A stretch of DNA of 22,486 nucleotides from Hypsibius dujardini. Its lineage: Eukaryota; Tardigrada; Eutardigrada; Parachela; Hypsibiidae. Numbering within the stretch: position 1 is the first letter of the stretch; each line of letters opens with the position of its first letter. A model generated the notes under the pieces. That model saw only the letters and a list, made by a program, of their open reading frames with translations, was not told where the DNA came from and made no database searches. The stretch lies in the NCBI GenBank assembly GCA_001579985.1, contig LRSR01002793.1, forward strand, positions 1 to 22,486, in the 5' to 3' direction. Positions 1 to 9,698 of the stretch are shown piece after piece. The position numbers and the translations under genes are program-made.

Positions 1-199
1 CCGAGGGGCGACCATATGGGGCAATATGAGTATTTTTCAAATTTTCTAAATTCAAAACAGTATTGCCACCCGCGACTTTATGTGTTATTTGGAACTAATT
101 TGTCCCCCGCACAAATCCCTGCCTCCAACCTCCGCGTGAAAATTCCTTTACCGTTCTTGCTGTCTGTTAATTTTTGTTGTATATCATTGGTCTCCATAG
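1..199 (+). other. 3' end of gene A intron 1
   Basis: This stretch aligns closely with 9975–10166, the end of intron 1 of gene B. The shared sequence starts at the very first base of the window and runs to a matching splice acceptor (tctccatag, AG at 198–199). It is therefore the tail of gene A intron 1. The first exon of gene A, with signal peptide and first GH16-like strand, must lie upstream of the window. An open frame runs through it from base 16, but that is intron read-through and not coding. Confidence 0.85.
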
Positions 200-3100
200 C
201 TCCAACGGGCACATTAAGTATCAAAAGCACTCAGCGCCGACAAAACTACTTCGGTTTCACATCCGGCAATCTGCCCGAGGGTGGACTGGTCCACGTTACC
301 TGCGGCAAGGGTGTGTGGCAGGCCGCAATACCACCCCATAAAGGGTTCGTCCTGACGATAAGGCTCCGTCATGCTTACAAACTGTGCGACAACACAACCG
401 GTGCCGTGTGCTATCACACCGCGGATCCGCAGATTCAGGTCATTCGCATGACCCACGATAAACCCTCTGAACGTCACGTGATTGTGGGCAGCGGCTTCAA
501 CGACGGCAACCTCAATTACGCCAGGCCGAGCGACAAGACGTCAAAGTGGTCCTCGCTGATCTGGAATGTCGACGACCATCAAACCGGCCAGTTTAACCCA
601 GTCGTCAGCATCACAGCCAAAGACTGCCACCAAAAGAGATTACAAGGCTGCCAATCTTTCGGGTGGAATTTTTTTCTCATTCTTTCCATACACGGTTTTG
701 CATATTCACACCCCGTGGGATTCAACATGACCCGCGTAAACGACTCCAACGGAGATGCCTTCTTATTCGTTGGAAGGGGTTACTTGCCGGATGATTTCAA
801 TGAAAATCTTGACGTGGACGTTAATGGGACCTTGACAGGCAAACTGCTGTCCACCAGGATGGCCGCAAATACGCCCGACACGTACGAGGGCGGGTATGAA
901 GATGGATTGTTTAACGTATCGCTTGAAGGTACAATGCAGGACACAGTTTAAACAAGAACGAACGATTAGTGCTTGAGTCCACAAGATTTCGAAGGGACAT
1001 TCATTTTGATATACACACACATGACTTTATAAGCGATTACGAATTATTTGCCCCCACCAACGGTTTCAAGTGTGAGCGCGTCAGAGGTGCAAGGAGGGGG
1101 GAGGGGCACTGGGTTAATTGCTCTTATCCAATTAATTGTATTGGGTAGTGGTACCTTTCTTCCTTTTTTCTTCTTTCCTTCCTTCCTTTTTTATTTTTTT
1201 TGTCATCAGCAAAGTGGACCAAGACTATAACTTCCCAACAAAAATGGGTCTGCCCCCAATTAAAAATGGAATTTGTATCTTCTTCAAAAACATCGTCAAC
1301 CGCGACTTCTTCACATGTTTTAATTGTCAAAGGAAAGATGTCTTTCGAAAGACTTAATTTTACATGTCTGGTAACCTTGGAAGAGATGCCTTAGAATTTT
1401 TGCTTCTTCTGATCGGACATAGTTTTTAAAACTTGTTCGGTTAACTTATTGTTAAACTTATATTTTTGTCAGTTATTTTTTTCGAAAACATTATTCAGGT
1501 TATAACAAATTGGAAGTCATGATAGGGTGCTACAATCAATTTTGGTTGACTCTGTATGTTTCTGCAGACGGCTACCTAGACATCAGAGGAGAACCGGTTG
1601 AGCACGCCGACTTCTACACGGAGGAGATATACGTCCACACGGGGCTGCTGTTCAACTTCACATTCGGCAACGTGACCTGGCTGTCGCGAATGCCGCACGG
1701 CGCGGGTATCTGGACCAACCTGGCCCTAGTACCCGCTAATCCCGGCACCGGATGGGAGTGGAACTCGCCCGATCCCGCCTTGACTCGACGTCGCTGTAAC
1801 GTAGCTCAGGTCTACAGCAACTGCCCGGACAATCACACCCTGCAGGTAGAGTTGTCAACGGTTCAAAACTGGAGCGGTTCGGTTCGGTTCAGTATGGCGA
1901 ACAAGCCGCTCGAATATTATCGGTTTAAATTCCAAACGAAATAAACCGGTTTCAAGCCGATTGCAAGTAAACAGGGAAATGCTATCCCAAACTTAATTTC
2001 GGTGATGAAAACCGAAAGTTTTTAGCTTCTTCTGTGAGAAAAATTAATCCTCGACTCTGACACGATTATCATTCTTAGTTTTTCCGCCACAAAATATAAT
2101 TTCAAACAAGGTTTGGTACTGTTTAGGAAAAATAATTCCAGCAAAAATCAAAACAAAATGTATGGAGAGGGAGTTACAAACCGGTTTAACAAAATCATTA
2201 ACATCTCATACCTGCAGGTCGGTTTCGCCTCCAAACCCTTATTGGTTAAACGAGAAAATTTAAGTGACGCATTTCACTTTTACAAACTGGAATGGACAGC
2301 AAAGGCCCTGATATGGTATCTAGACGATGAGGAAGTCCATCGCATCGACAATGTCACTGAGGTCCCCCAAGGTCCCATGGCTCTCGCCATCCGACTTTCC
2401 CTTGAAGCTGTTGGTCGTCCGACCGTCGTCTACGAAAGTGATCTGATTACGGACTGGGTGGAGGTGACGCAATTTGTGGTAGAAGAAGATGAGCACAATC
2501 TGGGCATGCTCATTGGACTTGTAATCGGGATGTTTGTTTTACTCGCGGGCGGCACTAAGGTCACTCTAATTATTCAGAAACGTCGACGAATGGTCAATCG
2601 TAATCGAGGGGAAACGATGGCGAGGGTTTGCAATGTGACGTCCGGACAGGTATCTCCAAGGAGCCCACTGAGGGTGCTTGCAGTTTTGCATGAAGATGAA
2701 GCCTTGCGAGAATATATGGAGTCGATGCAAATTCCGGAAGAAAATATTGAAATGAGTAAGTGTTTTTGATACTTATTTTTTGATAACTTGCTTTTTTGGG
2801 TTGCGAAAACTCACATTCATGATCTCGATTTCACTAGGTGACGAAATTTTAGGGCGTGGTCAGTCTGCGACGGTCTACAGAGGCACTGCCCGCGGAATTG
2901 CGGGACATCAGTTTGACTTTGAAAAAACTACGGTGGCCATTAAAAAATTCAACCAGGTTGACACTCGAGGAACGGATTGCATATTAAAGGAAGTGGGCAT
3001 CATTTCCAAAGCAGGCCGGCACATTAACGTCATCATTCTCCTTGGGGTTGTCTTGACAGGTACTTTTAACCAAACATTTGGGTTAACTTTATCGATCTCT

Positions 3101-5869
3101 GCCATTGTCTTCGTGGAGGGACTCAATCTTGGCGGCAATTGAAGAAGAATTTAAGGGCACGTCACTGATAAAAGCGGACCTTCTCTTTCCAGAGTCACCC
3201 TTGTTGCTATTTGAGTATTGTGCTCTTGGTTCGTTAAGAAACTACCTGATGCAACACCGGAACGATTATTTTTACAACCACGTCGACGAATCCGGCAATC
3301 TCTTGTTCTACGACGAGGAAGAAGCCACCAGAAGGCAAGCCATGGTGACGCGGCGATTGTCTGTCGTTTCCCAGCAGGGTAGAGCGACATCAATGGAGCC
3401 ACATTTCGACGGCATTGTCATGTCTTCGAAGGATTTGATCAGCTTCGCATACCAAATAGCTCGTGGTATGGAGTATCTCGCACAAAAGGACATTATTCAT
3501 AAGGACCTCGCAGCGAGGAACATTCTCGTGGCGGATGGGAAGTTGGTCAAGATTTCTGATTTTGGTCTCTCTCGACAATGCCAAGGACCTTACGTATCTG
3601 TGGATACCACAGTAAGTTAAATTTATTTACCACGGTAAGTGGAGTTTATTTATTTTCATATCTCCGCGGACTTGTAGAAATAAGTTCTATAACTTTTTTT
3701 GGCCATGTCAAAGTCAAAATACGAATCGGCATCAGAGGTTACTTACGTGGGGAACATATCGTATTGAAATACAAATGCATGCTCAGTTTGAGTCCGATAT
3801 ATACGTTCGACATCTCGCCACATTTTTTTTACTGATGCCACTCCAATGAAAAATGAACGCTGAACTAGACAAAATCAAAACGAGAAATCATCAAGGTTTT
3901 AAGGCGACAACAGAAACCAATGTGCTTTTCGAAATTCTCAAATTACTTGTGACCCAACAAATTGATTTGTCGTTCCATATGAGATAATGAGTTGAGTCGA
4001 ATTATAGCACAGAACTTTACCACTTAAAATATCACATCAAATTATAATTTCAGCCGAAAAAAAATCAAACTTTATTCTTTTGATAAACTAAAAGTTAGTA
4101 CGAGGGCCCCTAAATAAGTAATGTCACTTGATTTTTATAAAATAACAGAGGAGGCTGCCAATTTTCTGCTCAAGCAGATAAGTAGAGGAACGAGTGGTGA
4201 CCTACTTCTAGAAAGGCTAGGCCACGGCAGGACACAGGAGAGAGGCGAGAAAAATTTTCGGACGCAGGGCACTGCACTCAGCTCACTTCATTCGTCACAC
4301 ACACCATGGCTCGAGCCTTTTTGGCCAAACGAACAGCCATCTTTCATGATTTTAAAACTGGTTTCTCACCCCAACAATGCATAGGTCGCCTAATAAGAAC
4401 TTTTGGTAGAGAAGCTGTGCCAACTAAGAGGACCATCCAGCGCTGGTGTCAGGCTCACCGAGAAGGAAGAAACGTCCTGGAAGATTTGCATCGAAATGGA
4501 AGACGCGCTTCTGTGATCACTCCTGAATTAGTCTCCGCCGTAGCCGAATTCGTAAATCTCTATCCTCATTCTTCAAATGCCGAGATAGAGTACCAATTCT
4601 CCATCAGTTCGCCGCAGTGTCATCTCATTTTGAAGCAGAAGCTGGGAATGAGAAAGGTGTCTTCCCGTTGGGTTTCGCACCCCCTCACCGAGGACCAAAA
4701 ACGCAGCCGTTTGGAATTCGCTCAGAAGAAGGTCAGCAGGTATGGCGGAGAGGATGGAAAGCGTCTCAAAGAGATCGTCACTAGAGATGAGATTTTTATC
4801 ATGATCGTCTGACAAAGCGGCAATCGATGCAATGGATGGAAAAAGGGGAGCCTCGACCAACCAAAGTGCGTCGTGGAAGGAGCACGAAGAAGGTCATGTA
4901 CATCATTTTTTTCGATTACTCAAGCATTGTTTCCTGTTCGAGGCTGATTCTAACCCAGGAAAGACGCACCATCAACTCCACATTCTACATAAAAAAACTG
5001 CTTGAAGAAACTCGTGGCCAAGCTGAGGAAGAAGAGGGGGAAGATTGGTCTGCAGGGTCTCAAGCTGCATCACGACAACGCCTCAATGCTTAAGTCCGAC
5101 TTGACCACTGCATTTCTGGCCGAAAAAAATTGAAAATTTTGCCACACCGGTCTATCCTCCTAATCTGTCGCCCTGCAATTTATTTTTATTTCCTAAACTT
5201 AAAGAGACTCTCCGGGGGCGGAGATTTGAAACGGAAGAGAAGCTTGACAACGCAGTGCAGGGCCGCCTCCGCGACCACTCTAAAAATAATTTTCTGGACG
5301 TCTTCCGTAGTTGGATTCTTTGATGCAAAAAGTGCATCCAGTTCGAGGGTGATTACTTTGAAGGACAGTGACGTAAAATTTAAATTTTGATGCTCTGTTA
5401 TTTTTAAATAATTAGGTGACATAACTTATTTAGGGGTCCTCGTAGTACATGAAACATTTGTTCAGCCAACTCTATTATGCAGTAAAATATACTGTGTTAA
5501 CCTATACAGGCTCCGATACCGCTGAAGTGGATGTCACCAGAATCCGTCAGAACGAAGATCTTCACGGAAAAGTCCGATGTCTGGTCCTTCGGCGTTTTAA
5601 TGTGGGAAATATTCAGTTTGGGACAGCAACCGTACGCTGAATTTGGTCCCGATGCGCTGTGCAGCAGTACGTCAATGTTTACCGACTGGCTGACGGAAGG
5701 ACATCGACTGGAGCGGCCTCTGGCCTCACCCTTGCCGCTGTACGAGTTGATGCAGCGGTGCTGGTATCTGTCATCCGACGAGAGGCCCACCTTCATCGAA
5801 CTAAAAGTGGCATTAGATACGTTCATGGTCGCAGAATTTGCAACGCACTATATCCCCGTTGAGCAATAA
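200..5869 (+). CDS. Gene A: GH16-like lectin receptor tyrosine kinase, 5' partial
   Basis: Predicted single-pass membrane RTK with a non-catalytic GH16-like ectodomain. Exons in the window are 200–928, 1568–1845, 2218–2755, 2838–3059, 3193–3611 and 5510–5869 (TAA). All introns are GT–AG and the frame is open throughout (2,546 coding bases). With a 193-base first exon as in genes B and C, the protein would be 912 aa. Exon 2 encodes the unrecognised cysteine-containing cassette. Exons 3–4 give the GH16-like core, including the DWVEVTQF last strand, a transmembrane helix ([18 protein letters not shown]) and basic QKRRR. Exons 5–7 encode the kinase: GRGQSATVY loop, VAIK lysine, HKDLAARN catalytic loop, DFG, SPE and DVWSFG. 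The last intron carries a mariner insertion. By eye it is closest to gene B. The fold and kinase assignments rest on family motifs; the ligand is unknown. Confidence 0.9.
929..1567 (+). other. Gene A intron 2, longer than in gene B
   Basis: GT–AG intron between the cassette exon and the GH16 core exon (CTTGAAG|GTACAA to tttctgcag|AC). It aligns with the 358-base intron of gene B at both ends, but carries about 250 extra bases at roughly 1230–1480. I could not recognise terminal repeats around that extra block, so it could be an insertion in A or a deletion in B. A polypyrimidine tract (1156–1200, TTC/CCTT runs) lies in the middle and not at the acceptor. Short open frames here have no resemblance to proteins. 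Confidence 0.7.
1846..2217 (+). mobile_element. Gene A intron 3: copy-specific insert-like intron
   Basis: A phase-0 intron that splits the GH16 core in genes A and B but is absent from gene C, where the codons are contiguous. It is bounded by a 9-base direct repeat, cctgcaggt, at 1839–1847 and 2211–2219. Splicing removes one copy together with the insert. The left part is rich in CGGTT/GGTTCGG motifs and the right end carries complementary AACCGG motifs, giving loosely inverted subterminal structure. The frame stays open for 32 codons past the donor, to a TAA at 1942–1944. The 8–9 base duplication and GGTTC-type subterminal repeats suggest a non-autonomous hAT-like element, but that class is inference. 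Confidence 0.5.
4101..4150 (+). repeat. Mariner left terminal inverted repeat
   Basis: Fifty bases starting CGAGGGCCCCTAAATAAGTA, which match the reverse complement of 5393–5442 with seven mismatches. The last ten bases (aataacagag) match perfectly. It directly follows the TA at 4099–4100. Confidence 0.93.
4306..5371 (+). pseudogene. Mariner transposase pseudogene
   Basis: The first open segment, 4306–4812, encodes the N-terminal paired helix-turn-helix region ([23 protein letters not shown]) followed by the linker and the first catalytic-motif region VTRDE (Asp codon 4786–4788). The frame is then broken near 4800. It continues in another frame with RQSMQW and GEP motifs from about 4818, shifts again near 5040 to give HHDNA (second Asp 5074–5076), and shifts a third time before 5177. 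The third catalytic position there reads Asn (AAT 5177–5179) where mariner DD34D enzymes have Asp. There are in-frame stops at 5321 and before the third motif. The usual C-terminal GDYFE motif is at about 5351. It is clearly inactive. Confidence 0.92.
5393..5442 (-). repeat. Mariner right terminal inverted repeat
   Basis: Right-hand partner of the repeat at 4101–4150, ending …GGGGTCCTCG and followed by the second TA of the target duplication (5443–5444). Host intron sequence homologous to gene B resumes immediately after it (gtacatgaaacatttg against gtaaatgaaccatttg). Confidence 0.93.
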
Positions 5870-5916
5870 GTCCACGTCGTCAACGACTGAACCTTATGTT
5901 ACTTTAAAGAAGTGTG

Positions 5917-5922
5917 CATAAA
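5917..5922 (+). terminator. Possible variant poly(A) signal of gene A
   Basis: CATAAA lies 47 bases after the stop codon, in the context gtgtgCATAAA. It is conserved at the same place after gene B. No canonical AATAAA was seen close to either stop. Variant hexamers do occur in animals, but this is only a positional guess. Confidence 0.25.
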
Positions 5923-6774
5923 CGTGATGATTGTGATAGTTTGATTAACGTAGCTGAACGTATCGGTATTGGACTCTTTCGGATCTCCATCCAGAATTGT
6001 ATTGCGGAAATAGCTCTAAGCAATCGGTAAAACAATTGGAAACCCAAAAATGTCTGATTTCAAAATTCGACCGGCATGAGCTGTTGCTCCGTAGAGGTGG
6101 CTCTAATATCAAGTTTCAAAACAATCGACAGAAAATCGGTTCTTGACGTCTGATAAAAAATTAGAAAAATACTAGGCCAGGTAAAACAACACCGGATACG
6201 ACAGAAACAGCCCCATCTGTGTAATCCATGTGGTGGCGAATCGCAATAACAGATTGTACCAAGGCACGGCCACGATCCATAGGCTGTCGGTTTCAGCGGA
6301 CCGAGCGTGAAAATGTCCAGAATGAACATTGGAGTGTTACAGGGTCGTTTGAGGGTCACTAGAACAACTTTTACTTCTGCAGAAATTTATGGCTACATGG
6401 GGGGGGGGGCGCACCCCGCCTCTCGTAGTTTTTATTTTTGGTCGGAAAGTAAATTCCCCACCCTCTGAAAAACAGCTTGCAAATTGAGTGAACACTGCAA
6501 CCTCCTTTCAGAAAAATTGGTAGTGGCAATGTCTACTTTGCTGTTGTAGATTAGCTAGTTCTGGAAAGGAGCCAATCGACCACGGTGTGCAAGGCAAGAA
6601 AGGTAACTGTTTGAGACGAACAACTATTGTGGTGAAGGTATTTTAACCTGGGAAAAAGAATGTCCTTAGAAAGAATTGCGTGCGCTATTGAAAATTGGTT
6701 GGCATCGTAACATGGTCTCATTCCTCGGTGCTGTTATGACAGATTTCGCCAATCCCATGATCCAGGCGATCTGG

Positions 6775-6832
6775 ACACAGACACAGACACAGACACAGAC
6801 ACAGACACAGACATAGACGAAGATACGTACAC
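6775..6832. repeat. ACAGAC microsatellite, short allele
   Basis: About seven perfect ACAGAC units followed by decayed units (acatagac, acgtacacagacatag). It is the counterpart of the longer array at 15278–15376 in the second copy of the duplicated flank. Confidence 0.85.
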
Positions 6833-7197
6833 AGACATAGACACGGTCACAGAAAGGATCACGTAAGCGACGGCGCAGCCGAGCTTAGTTAGCACAGCAT
6901 AATACAGTGCATTGCGGCAAGGGAAAACAGATCAAGAAGGCCAATTTGAATGACTCTTCATCGAAACTCGGCATATCATGTTTATAGTAAACATTGCTTA
7001 CGGTTTCTGGTTTAATCACTGCCATATTTGCGTCCTTTGTTATGATAATCGAACCGGAAGGTAAACGACATGATCAGTTGAGTTCGCAGAACCTTCATGG
7101 ATGCTTCTTACCTGAAAATGAACTCCCAACTATTCTTTTGTTTAGCTTGCTCTACGAGCAAAGATAAGGGGTCAAAACAGTGGCGGCTTGAGGGTCG

Positions 7198-7384
7198 CTC
7201 AATAACACTTAAAAACTGCAGTTGACTGAGCTCCTTGGTCTTTTTATTAATCGCATCGATTGCTAGTATTAGCAGAATATTTTGATCTCCTCTCATCTTG
7301 TTTAAAAAAACTAAGCGACATCACTAATGTAGGAGCCTTCGTACAACGTACTATGTGACTTGTTTTCTGTTTTTCTCTCTTTAG
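7198..7384 (+). other. Relic of C-type intron 1 upstream of the pseudogene exon
   Basis: The last part resembles the end of gene C intron 1 (tacaacgtactatgtgac against tacaacataccatatgtgac) and ends in a pyrimidine-rich acceptor (ctctctttag). No exon-1 counterpart was found in front of it. Confidence 0.55.
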
Positions 7385-8095
7385 TCTCATCAGAAAATTT
7401 GCGCATTGATGGCAGTCAGCGTCGAATAAACGTTTTCGGCTTCAAAACCCGCAACCTGCCTGAGGGAGTGCTTGTTAACATGACCTACGGTCGAACCCAC
7501 TAGCAAGTCTCGATACCGCCCGGTAAAGGCTTCTTCCTAACCATGATGCTTCATCATGCCTAAAAGTTTTGCGACAACGCCATCAACCCCGGTGACGTGT
7601 GCCGTCACACCGCGGACCCGCAGATTCAAGTCATCCAACTGAGCCACCCGTCCCCGAACGGCGGTACGTGATCGTCGGCAGCGGTTCCAATTACAATACC
7701 GTCAAGCCCAGTGATGAGTATCTGTCATGGGTCTCATTGAGTTGAAATGTCGACGACTACCGATACAGCCAGTCGAGTCGAGTTGTTCACATCGATGTCC
7801 TCAACTGCTACCTGAACAATTCCTCTAAATACCACCCAAGCCGTCCGAAATTTCATGTAGTGCTGTCCGCACATGGACACGTGTACGGGCACCACGTGGG
7901 ATAGGATATGGTCCTAGTGAGCGACGTCAATGGCCTACCATACTTGTTCATAGGACGGGACCACATGCCAGAAGGGTTCGATGAAGCGAGTACTAGTAAT
8001 GCTTAAAATGGTACTTTGACGTATCTTCTTCTATCCACTTGGTTGACCAGGAATCCCGATGGCCACCCGATGGCCATCCACCACTGGTCTCTCAC
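7385..8095 (+). pseudogene. C-type receptor pseudogene relic (cassette exon 2 only)
   Basis: This aligns from its first base with gene C exon 2 (17587–18312), starting right after an AG acceptor. Recognisable motifs include [43 protein letters not shown] and later VYGHHVG-like sequence. It is disabled by stops TAG 7501, TAA 7561, TGA 7743, TAG 7902 and TAA 8004. It also has a one-base deletion near 7650 and a 9-base deletion near 7710. Similarity fades at about 8095 without a donor site. No matching GH16, membrane or kinase exons were found downstream on this strand. It is closer to C than to A or B, and it stands after A where C stands after B. Confidence 0.9.
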
Positions 8096-8256
8096 CACCT
8101 ATACAAGTTGTCACACAGACCTTCTACAGGTTGTTAATATGTGGTCCTAGGGCCTGCCATTATCCTACATTCTTCATTTGTCTTTTTGAAAATTGAAACC
8201 CCACATGCCATACCTGGCTCCCGACTGTGATCTCGACTTTTCGGCTTGTTAAACCG

Positions 8257-8460
8257 TTAACCCAACCTACAGTCGATTGTCGCATTTAAAATTGAAGTCT
8301 CTCGTACAATTTGTGTACAGCGAGAAACCTTCACCACCGATTCAGTGCAAAACCCACCATAAGGTGGATCATAAGAATACAGACACGGATCATAAGGAAG
8401 TAATCCCGTGAGATTCTTGAGCCCGTTTGTGCTGAAATTTGTCATCTCCACGAACGATGG
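8257..8460 (-). CDS. Tentative minus-strand exon, unidentified
   Basis: An open minus-strand segment preceded by an acceptor-like ttttaag (AG at 8462–8461), reading PSFVEMTNFSTNGLKN… to a TAA at 8257. It has several N-glycosylation motifs (NFS, NLT, NAT) and cysteines. Its phase (0) fits the donor of the candidate exon at 8878–9002. FVEMTNF loosely resembles the WVEVTQF last GH16 strand of the receptors, but I cannot establish homology. It could be chance; there is no other sign of a gene here. Confidence 0.2.
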   Translation of the reverse strand, partial: PSFVEMTNFSTNGLKNLTGLLPYDPCLYSYDPPYGGFCTESVVKVSRCTQIVRETSILNATIDCRLG

Positions 8461-8697
8461 CTTAAAACATCAGTTTCAGAAAAGTTACTCACTGCCCTGA
8501 CCAATAAAATGGATAGGTCCTCCGCAAACTGTACTGAAAAAGCCAACAAACAGTATGATGCTTACCACACGATACTAATAGAAAACTTGATGTGAAAATC
8601 CAGCGTCGAGACCGTTTTCACGGAAAAGGATTCTCTCTTGATTTTTTTTCAGTCCAGGGTTCAGAACAAGATAACGGAAAAATAGAGAGATAAGCAA

Positions 8698-8866
8698 ACA
8701 GAATGACAGGAAGACAGAGACACAGAGAGATATAGAGACAGACCTCTGTCTGTCTAGAGAGTCTGTTTGTATGTCAGTATGTATGTTTATCTGTTTTCCT
8801 GTTTGTTTGTCTGTCTATCTGTCTGTCTGCCTGACTGACTGACTGTCTGTCTGTCTTCCCTGCAAA
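8698..8866. repeat. GACAG / CTGT microsatellite with inverted halves
   Basis: Purine-strand GACAG/ACAGAGA repeats (8698–8745) turn into pyrimidine-strand CTGT/CTGTCTGT repeats (8746–8866). The two halves are imperfect reverse complements around gacagacctctgtctgtc and could fold into a hairpin. It lies inside the candidate minus-strand intron 8461–8877. Confidence 0.8.
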
Positions 8867-8877
8867 GTTCTGCTCAC

Positions 8878-9002
8878 GTTGGTCATATAGCACTGAGCTA
8901 GGATGGAGCCAGCTGCAACGACGTCTCCTCTGTCTTCAATAAACGTAGATACCACCTGATTATGGGTGAAGATGTTGCGTTTGACTGGATCTTCCACCTG
9001 CC
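8878..9002 (-). CDS. Tentative minus-strand exon, unidentified
   Basis: A 125-base segment with an acceptor-like ttctttag before it and a good donor after it (AAC|GTGAGC), phase 1 in and phase 0 out. It reads VEDPVKRNIFTHNQVVSTF… with no stop. NQVV followed by acidic and hydrophobic residues loosely recalls the [12 protein letters not shown] region of the GH16-like core of gene C, so it might be a very diverged inverted relative. That comparison is weak. I do not recognise a family. Confidence 0.2.
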
Positions 9003-9505
9003 CTAAAGAACACCTCATCAACTTAGGCCACTCAACAACACAAGGGTTATGAACGTAGCATTAGAAACTGATGTTTTGCGCCAGATAGAGCGCTATTACT
9101 CGCACGAAGTATGCGAAACTGTTCGGTCTCCTTAGATCGAATACCCGTCGTGTTTTTGTACAATCAGACAAACGGGATATGTTTGCAGTATATAGCGAAT
9201 AATTGTGCAAAAGATGAGCTTGAGGCGTGAGATTCTAACCTCTTCCGACCCGGCCGACTTTCAGGCGCCTATGGTAAGCCTTATCGCGCCTCGAGCAAAG
9301 GCCGGAGGGAAAGGCGAGGTGTGGCCTCCCTCGAATGCAGTTCAACCGGATATCCGACCACACACACTCGCACTGCGCTTTACAACTATACATGTCCGCG
9401 TTCGACTGGGCTCTGTAAAAATATCGTCCCGAAATATTTTGAAACCCTTCCGCTATTGACATAGACAGGTCAAACTGATTGTACGTTAATGGACGTGGAT
9501 AAACG
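9003..9505 (+). promoter_or_regulatory. Upstream region of gene B
   Basis: Non-coding sequence in front of the gene B start. A TATATAG at 9189–9195 is the only TATA-like motif noticed; at about 310 bases from the ATG it would imply a long leader or an unseen 5' exon. An out-of-frame ATG at 9489 overlaps the true start. Open frames here (for example 9205–9459) lack any recognisable protein content. A promoter is expected here, but no element can be assigned firmly. Confidence 0.3.
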
Positions 9506-9698
9506 ATGGCTTCGGGAAGTTTTATATGGTGGGCTACTCTGTTAGCATTATTGACGCTAGGCTTCACGGTTTCGACGGCCGGAAGTGGAATCGATACCAA
9601 AATCGTGTTCAGGGACGACTTCAATGCCTACGGACTAGACCTGACTCAATGGGCGGAGGCCCGCGTCCATTCGGCCCCGCACAACTTCAGCTCTACGA
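9506..9698 (+). CDS. Gene B exon 1: signal peptide and first GH16-like strand
   Basis: The ATG at 9506 opens [20 protein letters not shown], a typical hydrophobic signal peptide with probable cleavage near [16 protein letters not shown]…LDLTQW follows, matching the start of GH16 domains (a DDF/DEF motif followed by LDLxxW). The exon is 193 bases, ending in phase 1 at A|GTAAGAG. Gene C exon 1 is also exactly 193 bases, which supports this start over the out-of-frame ATG at 9489. Confidence 0.88.

Larger units (their letters stand above)
4101..5442 (+). mobile_element. Degenerate mariner (Tc1/mariner) DNA transposon
   Basis: A 1,342-base element begins CGAGG and ends CCTCG. Its 50-base terminal inverted repeats (4101–4150 and 5393–5442) match at 43 of 50 positions. 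It is flanked by TA dinucleotides (4099–4100, 5443–5444), the usual mariner target duplication. Inside is a decayed transposase on the + strand. The homologous intron of gene B has a single TA at 13855–13856 with the same flanks, so B preserves the empty site. Size, repeats, target site and transposase all agree with the mariner family. Confidence 0.95.
3612..5509 (+). other. Gene A intron 6 (hosts the mariner element)
   Basis: Phase-0 GT–AG intron separating the activation-loop exon (…GAT ACC ACA|GTAAGT) from the last kinase exon (tatacag|GCT CCG ATA CC). It is 1,898 bases against 551 in gene B and 245 in gene C. The excess over B is the 1,342-base mariner element at 4101–5442. Outside the element the sequence aligns with intron 6 of gene B. 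Confidence 0.85.
5870..7197. repeat. Duplicated 3' flank of gene A (matches 14284–15723)
   Basis: The sequence after gene A aligns for over 1.3 kb with that after gene B. It shares the post-stop segment, the block around 6060–6360, G-runs, the ACAGAC microsatellite, the cggcgcagccgagctta block and the run to …tttagctt.ctctacgagcaaagataagggg. Similarity ends near 7197 / 15723. No coding region is convincing: the longest minus-strand frame (6060–6359) is not visibly maintained in the second copy. This marks the segmental duplication that produced A and B. Confidence 0.85.

Noticed and set aside
16-199. In-frame extension of gene A exon 2 upstream with an ATG at 16
   Set aside because: The same sequence in gene B is intron ending at tctccatag. 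The spliced frame from exon 1 enters at the equivalent of base 200.
1048-1394. Several overlapping short frames around the polypyrimidine tract in gene A intron 2
   Set aside because: Low-complexity Phe/Ser/Lys-rich translations, in opposite directions, not supported by splice phase or by gene B.
4121-4384. Open frame beginning inside the mariner left repeat
   Set aside because: It starts within the terminal repeat and runs in a different frame from the transposase, which begins at 4306.
5497-5826. 109-codon minus-strand open frame across exon 7 of gene A, repeated in B (13911–14240) and C (20855–21187)
   Set aside because: Its conservation follows from the conserved kinase coding strand. 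It overlaps splice sites, has no domain resemblance, and is a shadow of the exon.
6060-6359. 99-codon minus-strand frame in the flank of gene A
   Set aside because: The aligned copy after gene B has changes and length differences that do not keep the frame as far as I can see by eye, and no known motif is present.
8095-9505. Searched for GH16 core, membrane and kinase exons of the pseudogene on the + strand
   Set aside because: No [17 protein letters not shown] or DVWSFG equivalents were found, so the relic is limited to the cassette exon.
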